Positions 47,095 to 55,035 of a stretch of DNA of 64,000 bases are shown piece by piece. This stretch comes from Trinickia symbiotica (GTDB taxonomy: Bacteria; Pseudomonadota; Gammaproteobacteria; Burkholderiales; Burkholderiaceae). A program made the position numbers and the translations under genes. The stretch lies in NCBI RefSeq assembly GCF_002934455.1, contig NZ_PTIR01000013.1:1-64000 (forward strand), given 5' to 3'. Under the pieces are notes generated by a model, which did no database searches, was not told the origin of the DNA, and saw only the letters and a list, made by a program, of their open reading frames with translations. Every line of letters starts with the position of its first letter. Positions within the stretch are counted from its first letter, which is position 1.

Positions 47095-48699
47095 TTAGTG
47101 GCCCGAAGCCTGCGACGCGCCAGTCGATTGCGATTGCACAGGAGTCCTCAGCAATAGTGCAAGCGGAATGCAGACCAGGAGCGCGATAGCGAGCGCATAG
47201 AACGTTTCCGCGTACGTCATGACCGACGCCTGCACCTGAATCTGCACCGCAAGCTGACCGAGCGCGCGCATCTTCGCGTAGGCCATGTCGCCCGTCTGCA
47301 CGAACCAATTGGCGGCGTTGGCCGCAATGCGCTCTTGGCCGATGACCGAGTTGGCCGTCAGCGACTCACGGATGGCCTCGGTATGGAAGGTCGTGCGCCG
47401 GTCGATGATGACACCGATGATCGCAAGACCGATCGAGCCACCGAGATTGCGCGCCATGTTGTAAAGCCCTGCCGCATCGCCCGAGTCTTCGCGCGAGACG
47501 GCGGCCATCGACGCCTGGTTGAGCGGCATCATCGCGAGCATCTGCCCCGCGCCGCGCAAAAGCTGCGACCAGACGAAGTCGCCGCCGGCACTTTGCGCGG
47601 TGAGGGTCGTATCGAGCAGGCAACTGCCGGCAAAACAGAGGAGCCCCGTCACCACGAGAATCCGGAAATCGACGGTCGAGAGCAGGCGCGGCAACAGCGG
47701 CATCATCAGGAACGAAGGTAGCCCCGAAAGGAGCATGATCGCGCCCGACTGCTCGGCGTTGTAGCCCGAGATGATGCCGAGGAACTGCGGCACGAGGTAG
47801 GAGACGCCATAGAGCCCGGCACCGACGGCGGTCACGATGACGATGACGCTCGCGTAGCGGGCATTGCTCATCAATGCGAGCCGCATGATCGGCTTCTTGG
47901 CGACGAACTGCGAGATACCGATGAGTATGAATCCCAGCGCGCTCAAGCAGGAGCAAAACACGATCTGCTGCGACTCGAACCACTGATGCCGCTGCCCTTC
48001 TTCGAGCACGACAGTCAGCGAGGAAAGACCGATCGACAGGCCCACTATGCCGATCCAATCGGCATTGACGAACTGATGCCAATGCGGCCGGTCGGCGGGA
48101 AGCCCCACGATCAGCAACGTAACAAGCGCGACGCAAACGGGCAGATTAATGAAGAAGCACCATCGCCATGAAATGTTCTCGGCGAGCCATCCGCCGACGA
48201 CGGGGCCGAGCAGCGGCCCGAGCAGCACGATCAGGCCGAAAATCGTCATGCCGATCGACATCTGCGAGCGCGGCAGCCGGGTGCGAACGATCGTTTGCGC
48301 CGTCGGTATCATCGCGCCGCCCGTGAAACCCTGCCCGATGCGCCCGACGATCATCCACTCGAGCGAGCTCGAGAGCCCACACATCATCGAAAAGATCGTG
48401 AAGAGCGCCGCGTTGACGAGCAGGAAATTGCGCAGCCCGAACACGCGCGTGAGCCAGGCGGCGAGCGGGATCATGACGATCTCGGACATCAGGTAGCCCG
48501 TGGAGATCCAGGTCCCCTCGGTGCCCGTCGCGCCGACGGCGCCCTGAATCTGCGGCAACGCGGAGTTCGTGATCGAAATGTCGAGCGTCGCCATCAAGGC
48601 GCCGAGCGCGCCCGCGGCAACCGCGATCCAGTCGACGGGGCTCGCGCGCTCAGCTTGCGCGGGAGCGCGCGAGGACGAGATCGGCGACGCGTCAGCCAT
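47095..48699 (-). CDS. emrB: DHA2-family MFS drug efflux pump (EmrB-like)
   Basis: 534-residue inner-membrane drug:proton antiporter with about 14 helices. The helix-1 motif TLDISITNSALPQIQG, GRIGQGFTGGAMIPTAQT and LGPVVGGWLAENISWRW (motif C) are diagnostic of EmrB. The ATG at 48699 overlaps the emrA stop by eight bases, which gives coupled translation; a longer reading adds 19 residues. With EmrA and the outer-membrane protein it forms a tripartite pump that expels hydrophobic compounds. Its substrates are unknown. Confidence 0.92.
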   Translation of the reverse strand: MADASPISSSRAPAQAERASPVDWIAVAAGALGALMATLDISITNSALPQIQGAVGATGTEGTWISTGYLMSEIVMIPLAAWLTRVFGLRNFLLVNAALFTIFSMMCGLSSSLEWMIVGRIGQGFTGGAMIPTAQTIVRTRLPRSQMSIGMTIFGLIVLLGPLLGPVVGGWLAENISWRWCFFINLPVCVALVTLLIVGLPADRPHWHQFVNADWIGIVGLSIGLSSLTVVLEEGQRHQWFESQQIVFCSCLSALGFILIGISQFVAKKPIMRLALMSNARYASVIVIVTAVGAGLYGVSYLVPQFLGIISGYNAEQSGAIMLLSGLPSFLMMPLLPRLLSTVDFRILVVTGLLCFAGSCLLDTTLTAQSAGGDFVWSQLLRGAGQMLAMMPLNQASMAAVSREDSGDAAGLYNMARNLGGSIGLAIIGVIIDRRTTFHTEAIRESLTANSVIGQERIAANAANWFVQTGDMAYAKMRALGQLAVQIQVQASVMTYAETFYALAIALLVCIPLALLLRTPVQSQSTGASQASGH

Positions 48700-49867
48700 G
48701 TCGATTCTCGCCGGCGATCCGCTTGTCGTCTTCGCGCGCCGAGCGCGTATCGACATCGACGGTCACCGAAAGGCCCGGCAGCAAGACGCGACGCGTCTCG
48801 GGCCCCGTATCGATACGGATGCGCACGGGCACTCGCTGCACGATCTTCGTGAAGTTGCCCGTCGCATTCTCGGGCGGAAGCAGCGCGAACTGCGCGCCGG
48901 TGCCGGGCGCGAAGCTCTCGACGACACCATGGAGGTCGACGCCGTGCAGCGCGTCGACGTGAAGCGTCGCCGGCTGGCCGACGCGCATGCGTCCTACCTG
49001 CGTCTCCTTGAAGTTTGCTTCGAGGTAGACGTTCTGGACCGGGACGATCGTCAGAAGACGCGTGCCCGGCTGCACGTACTGGCCCACGCGCACCGTGCGG
49101 TCGCCGACCCGGCCTTTGATCGGGCTGTGGAGCGTCGTGTCGCGCAGATCGAGCCGCACCTGCTTCAGGTTGGCCTGCGCCGCTTCGAGCTGCGCGCGCG
49201 CCTGGGCAATCTGCGCCGTCGTGGCCGCGATTTGCGTCTCGGCCGAGTGGACCGCCGCGGCGTTCGACGCCAACGTCGCGCGCGCCTGGTCGCGCGTGCT
49301 GACCATATCGGCCAGGCGCTCCGCCGTCTCGGCTCCCGTTGCCGTGAGCGGCGCATAGCGGCGGACGTTGTCTTCGGCGTGCGCAAGCGCGACGCGCGCC
49401 ACTTGCTCGTCCGCTTGCGCCTGCGCCACCTTGGCGCGCTCTTGCAACAGATCCGCCTGGGCGCGCTCGAGATCGGCCGCGCGTGCGTCGACGGTAGCCT
49501 GGGCCTGATCGACCGATGCCTGATACTGTCGCGCGTCTAGCCGCGCGAGCGGTGCGCCGGCCTCGACCGTCTGATTGTCCGCGACCAGTACCTCGGTGAC
49601 GTACCCGCTCACTTTCGGTGCGATCGTGACGCCGTCGGCCTGAAGATAGGCGTCGTCCGTGCTTTCGATAAAACGACCGACCGTCCACCAGTGGACGAGC
49701 CAGACCGCCGCGCCAAGGCCGAGCGCAACGGCGAGTAGGATGAGCAAACCGCGCCTCTTTGGACGCGCCGGAGCGGCGCCACGCGAGGTATCCTCGGCCG
49801 GTTTGCCTTCGGCGACGGCATTGCGGGCCGGGCCGGCGCGCCTTGGGGCATCGACGGTTTCGGACAT
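48692..49867 (-). CDS. emrA: HlyD-family membrane fusion protein (EmrA-like)
   Basis: 391-residue periplasmic adaptor. One membrane anchor follows a basic segment (KRRGLLILLAVALGLGAAVWLVHWW). TDDAYLQADGVTIAPKVSGYV is the classical EmrA lipoyl-half motif. A long coiled-coil hairpin (about residues 110-230), the second lipoyl half (LRDTTLHSPIKGRVGDR) and a C-terminal barrel follow. AGGAGA precedes the ATG. It is the first gene of the emrA-emrB-outer membrane operon and diverges from a TetR gene, its probable repressor. Confidence 0.92.
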   Translation of the reverse strand: MSETVDAPRRAGPARNAVAEGKPAEDTSRGAAPARPKRRGLLILLAVALGLGAAVWLVHWWTVGRFIESTDDAYLQADGVTIAPKVSGYVTEVLVADNQTVEAGAPLARLDARQYQASVDQAQATVDARAADLERAQADLLQERAKVAQAQADEQVARVALAHAEDNVRRYAPLTATGAETAERLADMVSTRDQARATLASNAAAVHSAETQIAATTAQIAQARAQLEAAQANLKQVRLDLRDTTLHSPIKGRVGDRTVRVGQYVQPGTRLLTIVPVQNVYLEANFKETQVGRMRVGQPATLHVDALHGVDLHGVVESFAPGTGAQFALLPPENATGNFTKIVQRVPVRIRIDTGPETRRVLLPGLSVTVDVDTRSAREDDKRIAGENRHG

Positions 49868-49894
49868 GAGGGATTCTCCTGAGGAAGCGCAGGC

Positions 49895-49938
49895 AATTAT
49901 TCCAGTTGGAAAAAATGTGTCAAGTGATATATTTTCAC
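49895..49938. promoter_or_regulatory. Overlapping divergent promoters of emrA and its TetR gene
   Basis: For tetR (plus): TTGGAA (49906-49911), 16 bases, TATATT (49928-49933). For emrA (minus): TTGACA (49923-49918), then AATAAT or ATAATT 16-17 bases on, at 49901-49895. The two promoters interleave. GTGA (49924-49927) and TCAC (49935-49938) flank the tetR -10, and TTCCA/TGGAA (around 49905) is a second palindrome. One bound repressor could block both. Confidence 0.7.
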
Positions 49939-49965
49939 CGCGATACGGGAAAGGAGTGAGAAGTC

Positions 49966-50709
49966 ATGAGCGATGTGAAGCGGCTTCGCCGTCCGCCGGA
50001 AGGGGGTTATGCGCGCGGCGATGAAACGCGGCACCGCATCATCCACGCGGCAATCGAGCTTTTCGGGGAGCGTGGCTTCGCTGCGGCCTCGACGCGCGAC
50101 ATCGCGGCGCGCGCGGGCGTCAACGCGCCAGCGCTGCAGTACTACTTTGAAAACAAAGAAGGGGTCTACCGCGCCTGCGCCGAGCACATCGTCGAGACCG
50201 TGTGGGAGCGCTTCGAGCCGGTCGTGCAGCAGGCGACCGACGTGCTCGCCGGGTCAGCGGGGCCGGCCGCGCTCATCGACGCATTCGTCTCGATCCACGA
50301 AGCGATGGCCAGCAAAATCTTTTACGGGCCCCACGTGCCGGGGCTGCGTCTTTTTATGGTGCGGGAGCAGGCGGGGCAAGAGCCGCCGATCGCGTCACAA
50401 GTCCTGCAAGAGAAGTTGCGCATGCCGCTGAACCGCGTTTGCGCCTCGCTCGTCGCCAGAATCGGCGGCACCGCGTTCGATGATCCCGTGACACAGATCC
50501 GTACGCTGAGCCTGATGGGACAGTTGACCATTTTCCATCACGCGCCGCGCGCGATGCTGGCGGCCCTCGGCTGGCCGGAAATGGATGAGGAGAAGCTCGA
50601 GTTCGTCAAGACGGTCGTACGTGCCCAGACGCGCGCGTTGCTCGAGATGTGGAACGCCGAGCGCGAAGCGCGGCAGGCGTCGCAGGCAAGCGACGCGGCC
50701 GCCGCGTAA
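49966..50709 (+). CDS. TetR-family regulator (CerR/YbiH-like)
   Basis: 247-residue TetR repressor. The DNA-binding domain is RHRIIHAAIELFGERGFAAASTRDIAARAG with recognition helix NAPALQYYFENKEGVY. The C-terminal domain, with a shape like CerR/YbiH regulators, includes FYGPHVPGLRLFMVREQ. AAGGAG lies nine bases before the ATG. It is divergent from emrA with interleaved promoters, so it most likely represses both itself and the efflux operon and is released by a pump substrate. Confidence 0.88.
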   Translation: MSDVKRLRRPPEGGYARGDETRHRIIHAAIELFGERGFAAASTRDIAARAGVNAPALQYYFENKEGVYRACAEHIVETVWERFEPVVQQATDVLAGSAGPAALIDAFVSIHEAMASKIFYGPHVPGLRLFMVREQAGQEPPIASQVLQEKLRMPLNRVCASLVARIGGTAFDDPVTQIRTLSLMGQLTIFHHAPRAMLAALGWPEMDEEKLEFVKTVVRAQTRALLEMWNAEREARQASQASDAAAA

Positions 50710-50901
50710 GACGAGGCGCGCCGCCGACCGGCTGCCTCATGCCTCGGCGGCAACGAGCCGGCGCTCGCTCCTCAATCGCGCGACAGTCGTGCCTATCGTA
50801 AGGACTGCCAAGCATGCGATCGGCACGATCATCGGCCCGAACGCGCTGCCGCTGACCCGCCAAATAACGCAGCGGCACGCCGGTCAGGCTGACCTTTCCG
50901 C

Positions 50902-51798
50902 TCAGCTCCCCTGCTTGAGCGCGTCGACCACGATTTCGGCGAATGCCTCGGCTGCGCGCGGCAATCCGCGGCCGCGCTTCTTGACGAGCATGATCGGGCG
51001 CAAGAAGCGCTCGTCGTCGATCGGGCGCGCGACCAAACTGCGTTCGGCGCGAATCTCGCGCGCCGACGCGGGCAGGATCGTGACGCCAAGCCGCGCACGT
51101 ACCATGGCGACGGCGGTCATCATGTACGTCGGCTCGCAATTGATCACCGGCGCACGGCCGGCCTCCGCGAGCGCCGCGTCGACGACGGCTCGCACGCTCG
51201 TTCCCGTCGCCGTCAGGACGAGCGGGTGGGCGACGATGTCGTCGACGCCGATTTTGCGCTTCGTTGCCAGCGGATGGTTGCTCGGGCATACCACGCAAAG
51301 ACGATCGTTGGCGGCATGGATCACCTCGATCGAAGGATCCGCGATCTCACCGCCCGTCACGCCGAGATCCGCCTCCTCGTTGCGAACGAGCTGATTGACG
51401 ACGCTCGCCACCACATCGCGAATTTCGAACGAAATACTCGGCATGGCCTGCGATAGCGAGCGAATGCAGTCGGGCAGCACGCTCGATGCAAATGACGGCA
51501 AAGCGGCCACACGTACTCGCCCGCGCGCGCAATCGCTGAGCGCTCGAGCATCGTGCAGGACGCGCTCCATGTCATGCAGCGATTTCTGCATGAGCGGCAA
51601 CAGTTCACGCCCGACCTCAGTCAACGCCACACTGCGGCTGTTGCGGTCGAAGAGTCGCGTGCCGACGATCTCTTCGAGCCGACGGATTTGCACCGTTAGC
51701 GCGGGCTGCGACAGGTGCAGCCTCGTGGCCGCGCGCGTGAAGCTACCCGTCTGCGCGACGGCAATAAAGGCGCGGATGTCGCGTAAGTTGAGATCCAT
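50902..51798 (-). CDS. LysR-family transcriptional regulator
   Basis: 298-residue LysR regulator. The winged helix-turn-helix covers residues 2-60 (LRDIRAFIAVAQTGSFTRAATRLHLSQ followed by PALTVQIRRLEE), with a periplasmic-binding-like effector domain after residue 90. It starts at the ATG at 51798; a GTG one codon earlier is equally close. It is divergent from the CitMHS transporter by 99 bases, the classic LysR arrangement, so it probably activates the transporter-AtuA cassette in response to an acid substrate. The 192 bases between it and the convergent TetR gene contain nothing notable. Confidence 0.9.
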   Translation of the reverse strand: MDLNLRDIRAFIAVAQTGSFTRAATRLHLSQPALTVQIRRLEEIVGTRLFDRNSRSVALTEVGRELLPLMQKSLHDMERVLHDARALSDCARGRVRVAALPSFASSVLPDCIRSLSQAMPSISFEIRDVVASVVNQLVRNEEADLGVTGGEIADPSIEVIHAANDRLCVVCPSNHPLATKRKIGVDDIVAHPLVLTATGTSVRAVVDAALAEAGRAPVINCEPTYMMTAVAMVRARLGVTILPASAREIRAERSLVARPIDDERFLRPIMLVKKRGRGLPRAAEAFAEIVVDALKQGS

Positions 51799-51816
51799 CA
51801 CTGTTTGTAATCGCTT

Positions 51817-51827
51817 CGATCAAATCG
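51817..51827. promoter_or_regulatory. Palindrome in the LysR-CitMHS spacer
   Basis: CGAT-CAA-ATCG is a perfect inverted repeat in the divergent spacer. AATCG also occurs as a direct repeat at 51809-51813 and 51823-51827. LysR proteins usually bind imperfect dyads in exactly this position; the specific assignment is an inference. Confidence 0.35.
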
Positions 51828-51897
51828 TTTCAATTGTTTTATCAACGGCGAAAAACTACGCTTATCGCCACCAAAAGACAAGATCGGAGACATTCGC

Positions 51898-53205
51898 ATG
51901 CTGGCGTTGCTGGGAGTCCTGACTATTGCCGTGCTGCTCGCGGCGATCCTCACTAAACGGATGTCGCCGCTCGTCGCGCTGATCATCGTGCCAATCGTCG
52001 CCTCGCTGATCGGCGGTTTCGGTTTGCAAACGGGCAAGTTCGTGCTCGATGGGCTGAAGAGCCTCGCTCCGGTCGTCGGCATGTTCGTGTTCGCGATTCT
52101 CTACTTTGGCGTGATCACGGATGCCGGCACGCTCGATCCGATCATCGAGCGCATCGTGCGGACAGTCGGCACGCGCCCGACCCGCATCGTCATGGGCACC
52201 ACGCTGCTCGCGCTGCTGATTCATCTGGACGGCTCGGGAGCCGTCTGCTTTCTCGTGACGATTCCCGCGATGCTGCCGCTGTACGACCGCCTCGGCATGG
52301 ATCGACGCGTGCTGGCGGCGGCCGCCTCGATGGCTGCGGGCGTGAACTTTCTGCCCTGGACGGGGCCGATGATCCGGGCCTCGGCGTCGCTGCATTTGCC
52401 GGTAGCGGCGCTCTTCAATCCGCTGGTGCCCGTGCAGATCGTCGGGCTCGCATTCGTACTCGGCGCCGCTTATTGGCTCGGCCGACGCGAAGAAAAGCGC
52501 CTCGGGCTCGACGCCGGGTCCGGCAGTGGCGTCCCCCTGCCCCAGTTCGCGATCACCGATGAACAGAAGGCGCTGCGACGGCCGCGCAACTTCTGGTTCA
52601 ACATCGTGTTGACGGTCTTCGTGCTCGGTTCGATGATCGCAATGGGAGAGAAGATGCCGCCGGCCATCATGTTCATGGTGGGCCTTTGCATTGCGCTGCT
52701 CGTGAACTACCCCGACGTCGAGATGCAGCGTCAGCGCATCGACGCGCATGCGCGGGCCGCGCTGATGATGGCCGGCATCCTGCTCGCTGCCGGCGCATTC
52801 ACCGGAATCATGCAAGGCAGCGGCATGCTGAAGGCGATGGCGGGCGTCGCCGTCGGGTTCGTGCCCGCCGATATGGCCGCGCATATTCCGGTCGTGCTCG
52901 GTCTCCTGTCGATGCCGCTCAGCCTTCTGTTCGATCCCGATTCGTTTTACTTCGGAGTCCTGCCGGTTGTCGCCGAAGTCGCCGCCCAGCTCGGCGTGCC
53001 TGCCGTCAAGATTGGGCAGGCGGCCCTGCTCGGCCAAATGACGACCGGCTTTCCGATCAGTCCGCTCACGCCCGCGACGTTTCTCGTTTGCGGGCTGACG
53101 CGCGTCGATCTTGCCGACCATCAGAAGTTCACGTTTCCGCTGCTGTTCGGCGCGTCGATCGTCATGACGATCGCTTGCGTCGCGCTCGGCATCTTTTCTC
53201 TTTGA
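51898..53205 (+). CDS. CitMHS-family citrate-type transporter
   Basis: 435-residue membrane protein with about 12 helices, of the citrate-metal:proton symporter (CitMHS) family. Family features are the N-terminal LTKRMSPLVALIIVPIVASLIGG, the re-entrant region IHLDGSGAVCFLVTIPAMLPLY and the C-terminal LLGQMTTGFPISPLTPATFL. Known members carry citrate complexed to Mg or Ca; related di- or tricarboxylates are possible here. CGGAGA precedes the ATG. It begins a three-gene unit with the AtuA-like proteins, 14 bases ahead of the next start. Confidence 0.9.
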   Translation: MLALLGVLTIAVLLAAILTKRMSPLVALIIVPIVASLIGGFGLQTGKFVLDGLKSLAPVVGMFVFAILYFGVITDAGTLDPIIERIVRTVGTRPTRIVMGTTLLALLIHLDGSGAVCFLVTIPAMLPLYDRLGMDRRVLAAAASMAAGVNFLPWTGPMIRASASLHLPVAALFNPLVPVQIVGLAFVLGAAYWLGRREEKRLGLDAGSGSGVPLPQFAITDEQKALRRPRNFWFNIVLTVFVLGSMIAMGEKMPPAIMFMVGLCIALLVNYPDVEMQRQRIDAHARAALMMAGILLAAGAFTGIMQGSGMLKAMAGVAVGFVPADMAAHIPVVLGLLSMPLSLLFDPDSFYFGVLPVVAEVAAQLGVPAVKIGQAALLGQMTTGFPISPLTPATFLVCGLTRVDLADHQKFTFPLLFGASIVMTIACVALGIFSL

Positions 53206-53219
53206 CGCAATCGACGACG

Positions 53220-54584
53220 ATGACAGCAGCCCAAGCCCAATCCAAGCGCATCGTGCGGCTCGGCGCAGGCGCCGGTTACTCGGGCGACAGAATCGAGCCT
53301 GCGGTCGAGCTCGCCGAACGCGGTGCCCTCGATTACCTGGTGTTCGAGTGCCTCGCCGAGCGAACCATCGCCCTCGCGCAGCAAGCGCGGCGGCATAACC
53401 CTCAGCGCGGCTACGATCCGCTGCTCGAAGCCCGTATGCGTGCGGTGCTGCCGCACGCCGTACTCAATGGCGTGCGCATCGTGTCGAACATGGGCGCGGC
53501 CAACCCGCATGCGGCTGCGCGCGCAACTGCCGAAATCGCGCGATCGCTCGGGTTGTCGGGCTTGAAGATCGCCGCTGTCTTAGGCGACGACGTTCTCGAT
53601 ATCGTGAAGCAAGGCGCCTATCGTTTCGAGGAGACCGGCCAAGCGGTCAGCACGCTCGGCGAAAGGATCGTGTCGGCGAATGCCTATCTCGGTGCCGAAC
53701 CGATCGTTGCGGCGCTCTCGGCGGGAGCCGATATCGTGCTGACGGGTCGCGTGTCCGATCCGTCGCTCTTCGTGGCACCGCTCGCTTACGAGTTCGGGTG
53801 GGCCTTCGACGATTGGCGGCGGCTCGGGCAAGCGACCGTCGTCGGGCATTTGCTCGAGTGCGCGGGACAGGTCACGGGCGGCTACTTCGCCGATCCCGGC
53901 ATCAAGGACGTTCCCGCCTTGGCGAGGCTCGGGTTTCCGATCGGCGAGGTGACGGAAGACGGCACCGTCGTCCTGACGAAGATCCCTTCCGCGGGCGGCT
54001 GCGTGACGGCGGCGACTTGCAAGGAGCAATTGCTCTACGAGATACACGATCCCAAGCGCTATCTACAGCCTGATGTCGTTGCCGATTTCACCGGTGTACG
54101 CATTGAAGAGCAAAGCCCTGATCACGTGCGTGTGACAGGAGGAACGGGAACGCCGCGGCCGTCTACGTTGAAGGCAAGCGTGGCGTTTGCCGATGGGTTC
54201 ATCGGCGAGGGGCAGATTTCATATGGCGGCCCGGGTGCCGTCGATCGAGGACGGTTGGCGCTCGACATCGTCCGCGAGCGGCTGGCGCTCGCGGGCGTCG
54301 ATGTTGGCGAGTTGCGCTTCGATCTCATTGGGGTCGACGCGCTCTATGGGCCCTCGTTGAGCATGAGTCACCCCGCACCGTATGAAGTTCGTGCCCGCGT
54401 GGCTGGGCGCGCGCCGACGCTCGAACAGGCGACGCGGATTGGCAACGAGGTCGAAACGCTCTATACGAACGGACCGGCCGGCGGCGGCGGTGCGACGAAG
54501 AGCGCGCGCGAGGTGATTGCCGTGCAGTCGGTGTTGGTTCCGCGCGAACTGGTCCAGCCATCATTCGAAATCGTGGAGGTTTGA
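53220..54584 (+). CDS. AtuA-family protein (acyclic terpene utilisation / DUF1446)
   Basis: 454-residue protein of the AtuA family. Motifs include LGAGAGYSGDRIEPAVELAERG, FECLAERTIALAQ, SNMGAANPHAAAR, LTGRVSDPSLF and the C-terminal NGPAGGGGATKSAREVIAVQ. The family is named from terpene-utilisation clusters of Pseudomonas, but its enzymatic reaction is not established. Here it follows a CitMHS transporter and a LysR gene rather than terpene genes, which points to carboxylic-acid metabolism. The ATG at 53220 comes 14 bases after the transporter stop; longer readings enter that gene. Confidence 0.85.
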   Translation: MTAAQAQSKRIVRLGAGAGYSGDRIEPAVELAERGALDYLVFECLAERTIALAQQARRHNPQRGYDPLLEARMRAVLPHAVLNGVRIVSNMGAANPHAAARATAEIARSLGLSGLKIAAVLGDDVLDIVKQGAYRFEETGQAVSTLGERIVSANAYLGAEPIVAALSAGADIVLTGRVSDPSLFVAPLAYEFGWAFDDWRRLGQATVVGHLLECAGQVTGGYFADPGIKDVPALARLGFPIGEVTEDGTVVLTKIPSAGGCVTAATCKEQLLYEIHDPKRYLQPDVVADFTGVRIEEQSPDHVRVTGGTGTPRPSTLKASVAFADGFIGEGQISYGGPGAVDRGRLALDIVRERLALAGVDVGELRFDLIGVDALYGPSLSMSHPAPYEVRARVAGRAPTLEQATRIGNEVETLYTNGPAGGGGATKSAREVIAVQSVLVPRELVQPSFEIVEV

Positions 54585-54893
54585 TTGAAGCTGCGAGACC
54601 TGGCCCATTCGAGGACCGGCGACAAAGGCAATACGCTCAACGTATCGGTCATTTGTCGGGATCCGCATGCCTACGCGCATGTGCTCGCGCATGTCACGCC
54701 CGAGCGCGTGAAAGCGCATTTAGCCGATCTGGTGCGCGGCGATGTCGTCCGCTACGAACTGCCTTTGATCGGCGCACTCAACTTCGTTTTACGTGAGGCG
54801 CTGGGCGGAGGCGTGACGCGTTCGCTCGCGCTCGACGCGCATGGCAAGTCCGTCAGCTCCGCCCTGCTGGATCTCGATATTCCCGCTCCGTAG
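54585..54893 (+). CDS. AtuA C-terminal-like small subunit
   Basis: 102-residue protein matching the separate small C-terminal domain of AtuA-family systems. Its beginning, LRDLAHSRTGDKGNTLNVSVI, is characteristic. In many genomes this domain is fused to the end of AtuA; here it is a separate gene starting with TTG immediately after the AtuA TGA. GGAGG lies five bases before the TTG, so this start is well supported and the two chains are translated together. They probably form one enzyme. Confidence 0.85.
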   Translation: MKLRDLAHSRTGDKGNTLNVSVICRDPHAYAHVLAHVTPERVKAHLADLVRGDVVRYELPLIGALNFVLREALGGGVTRSLALDAHGKSVSSALLDLDIPAP

Positions 54894-54973
54894 TGGGCCG
54901 CTACATTCACTTGGCCCCGCGCTTCGCCGATCGCGAGCCCTCGAGCAAGCGATCGGGCCGAACTCTGTCGAGC

Positions 54974-55002
54974 CGGCTACCCGTCTGGAAGACCGGTAGC
55001 CG
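54974..55002. terminator. Hairpin after the AtuA cassette
   Basis: CGGCTACC (54974-54981) pairs with GGTAGCCG (54995-55002); after one C-C mismatch GTC pairs with GAC, around a five-base loop. It lies 80 bases after the small AtuA subunit and just beyond the convergent lipoprotein stop at 55036, so it can serve both. No T run follows. Confidence 0.55.
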
Positions 55003-55035
55003 AACCGGGAACCGGCCGTCGATCATCAATGCGGC

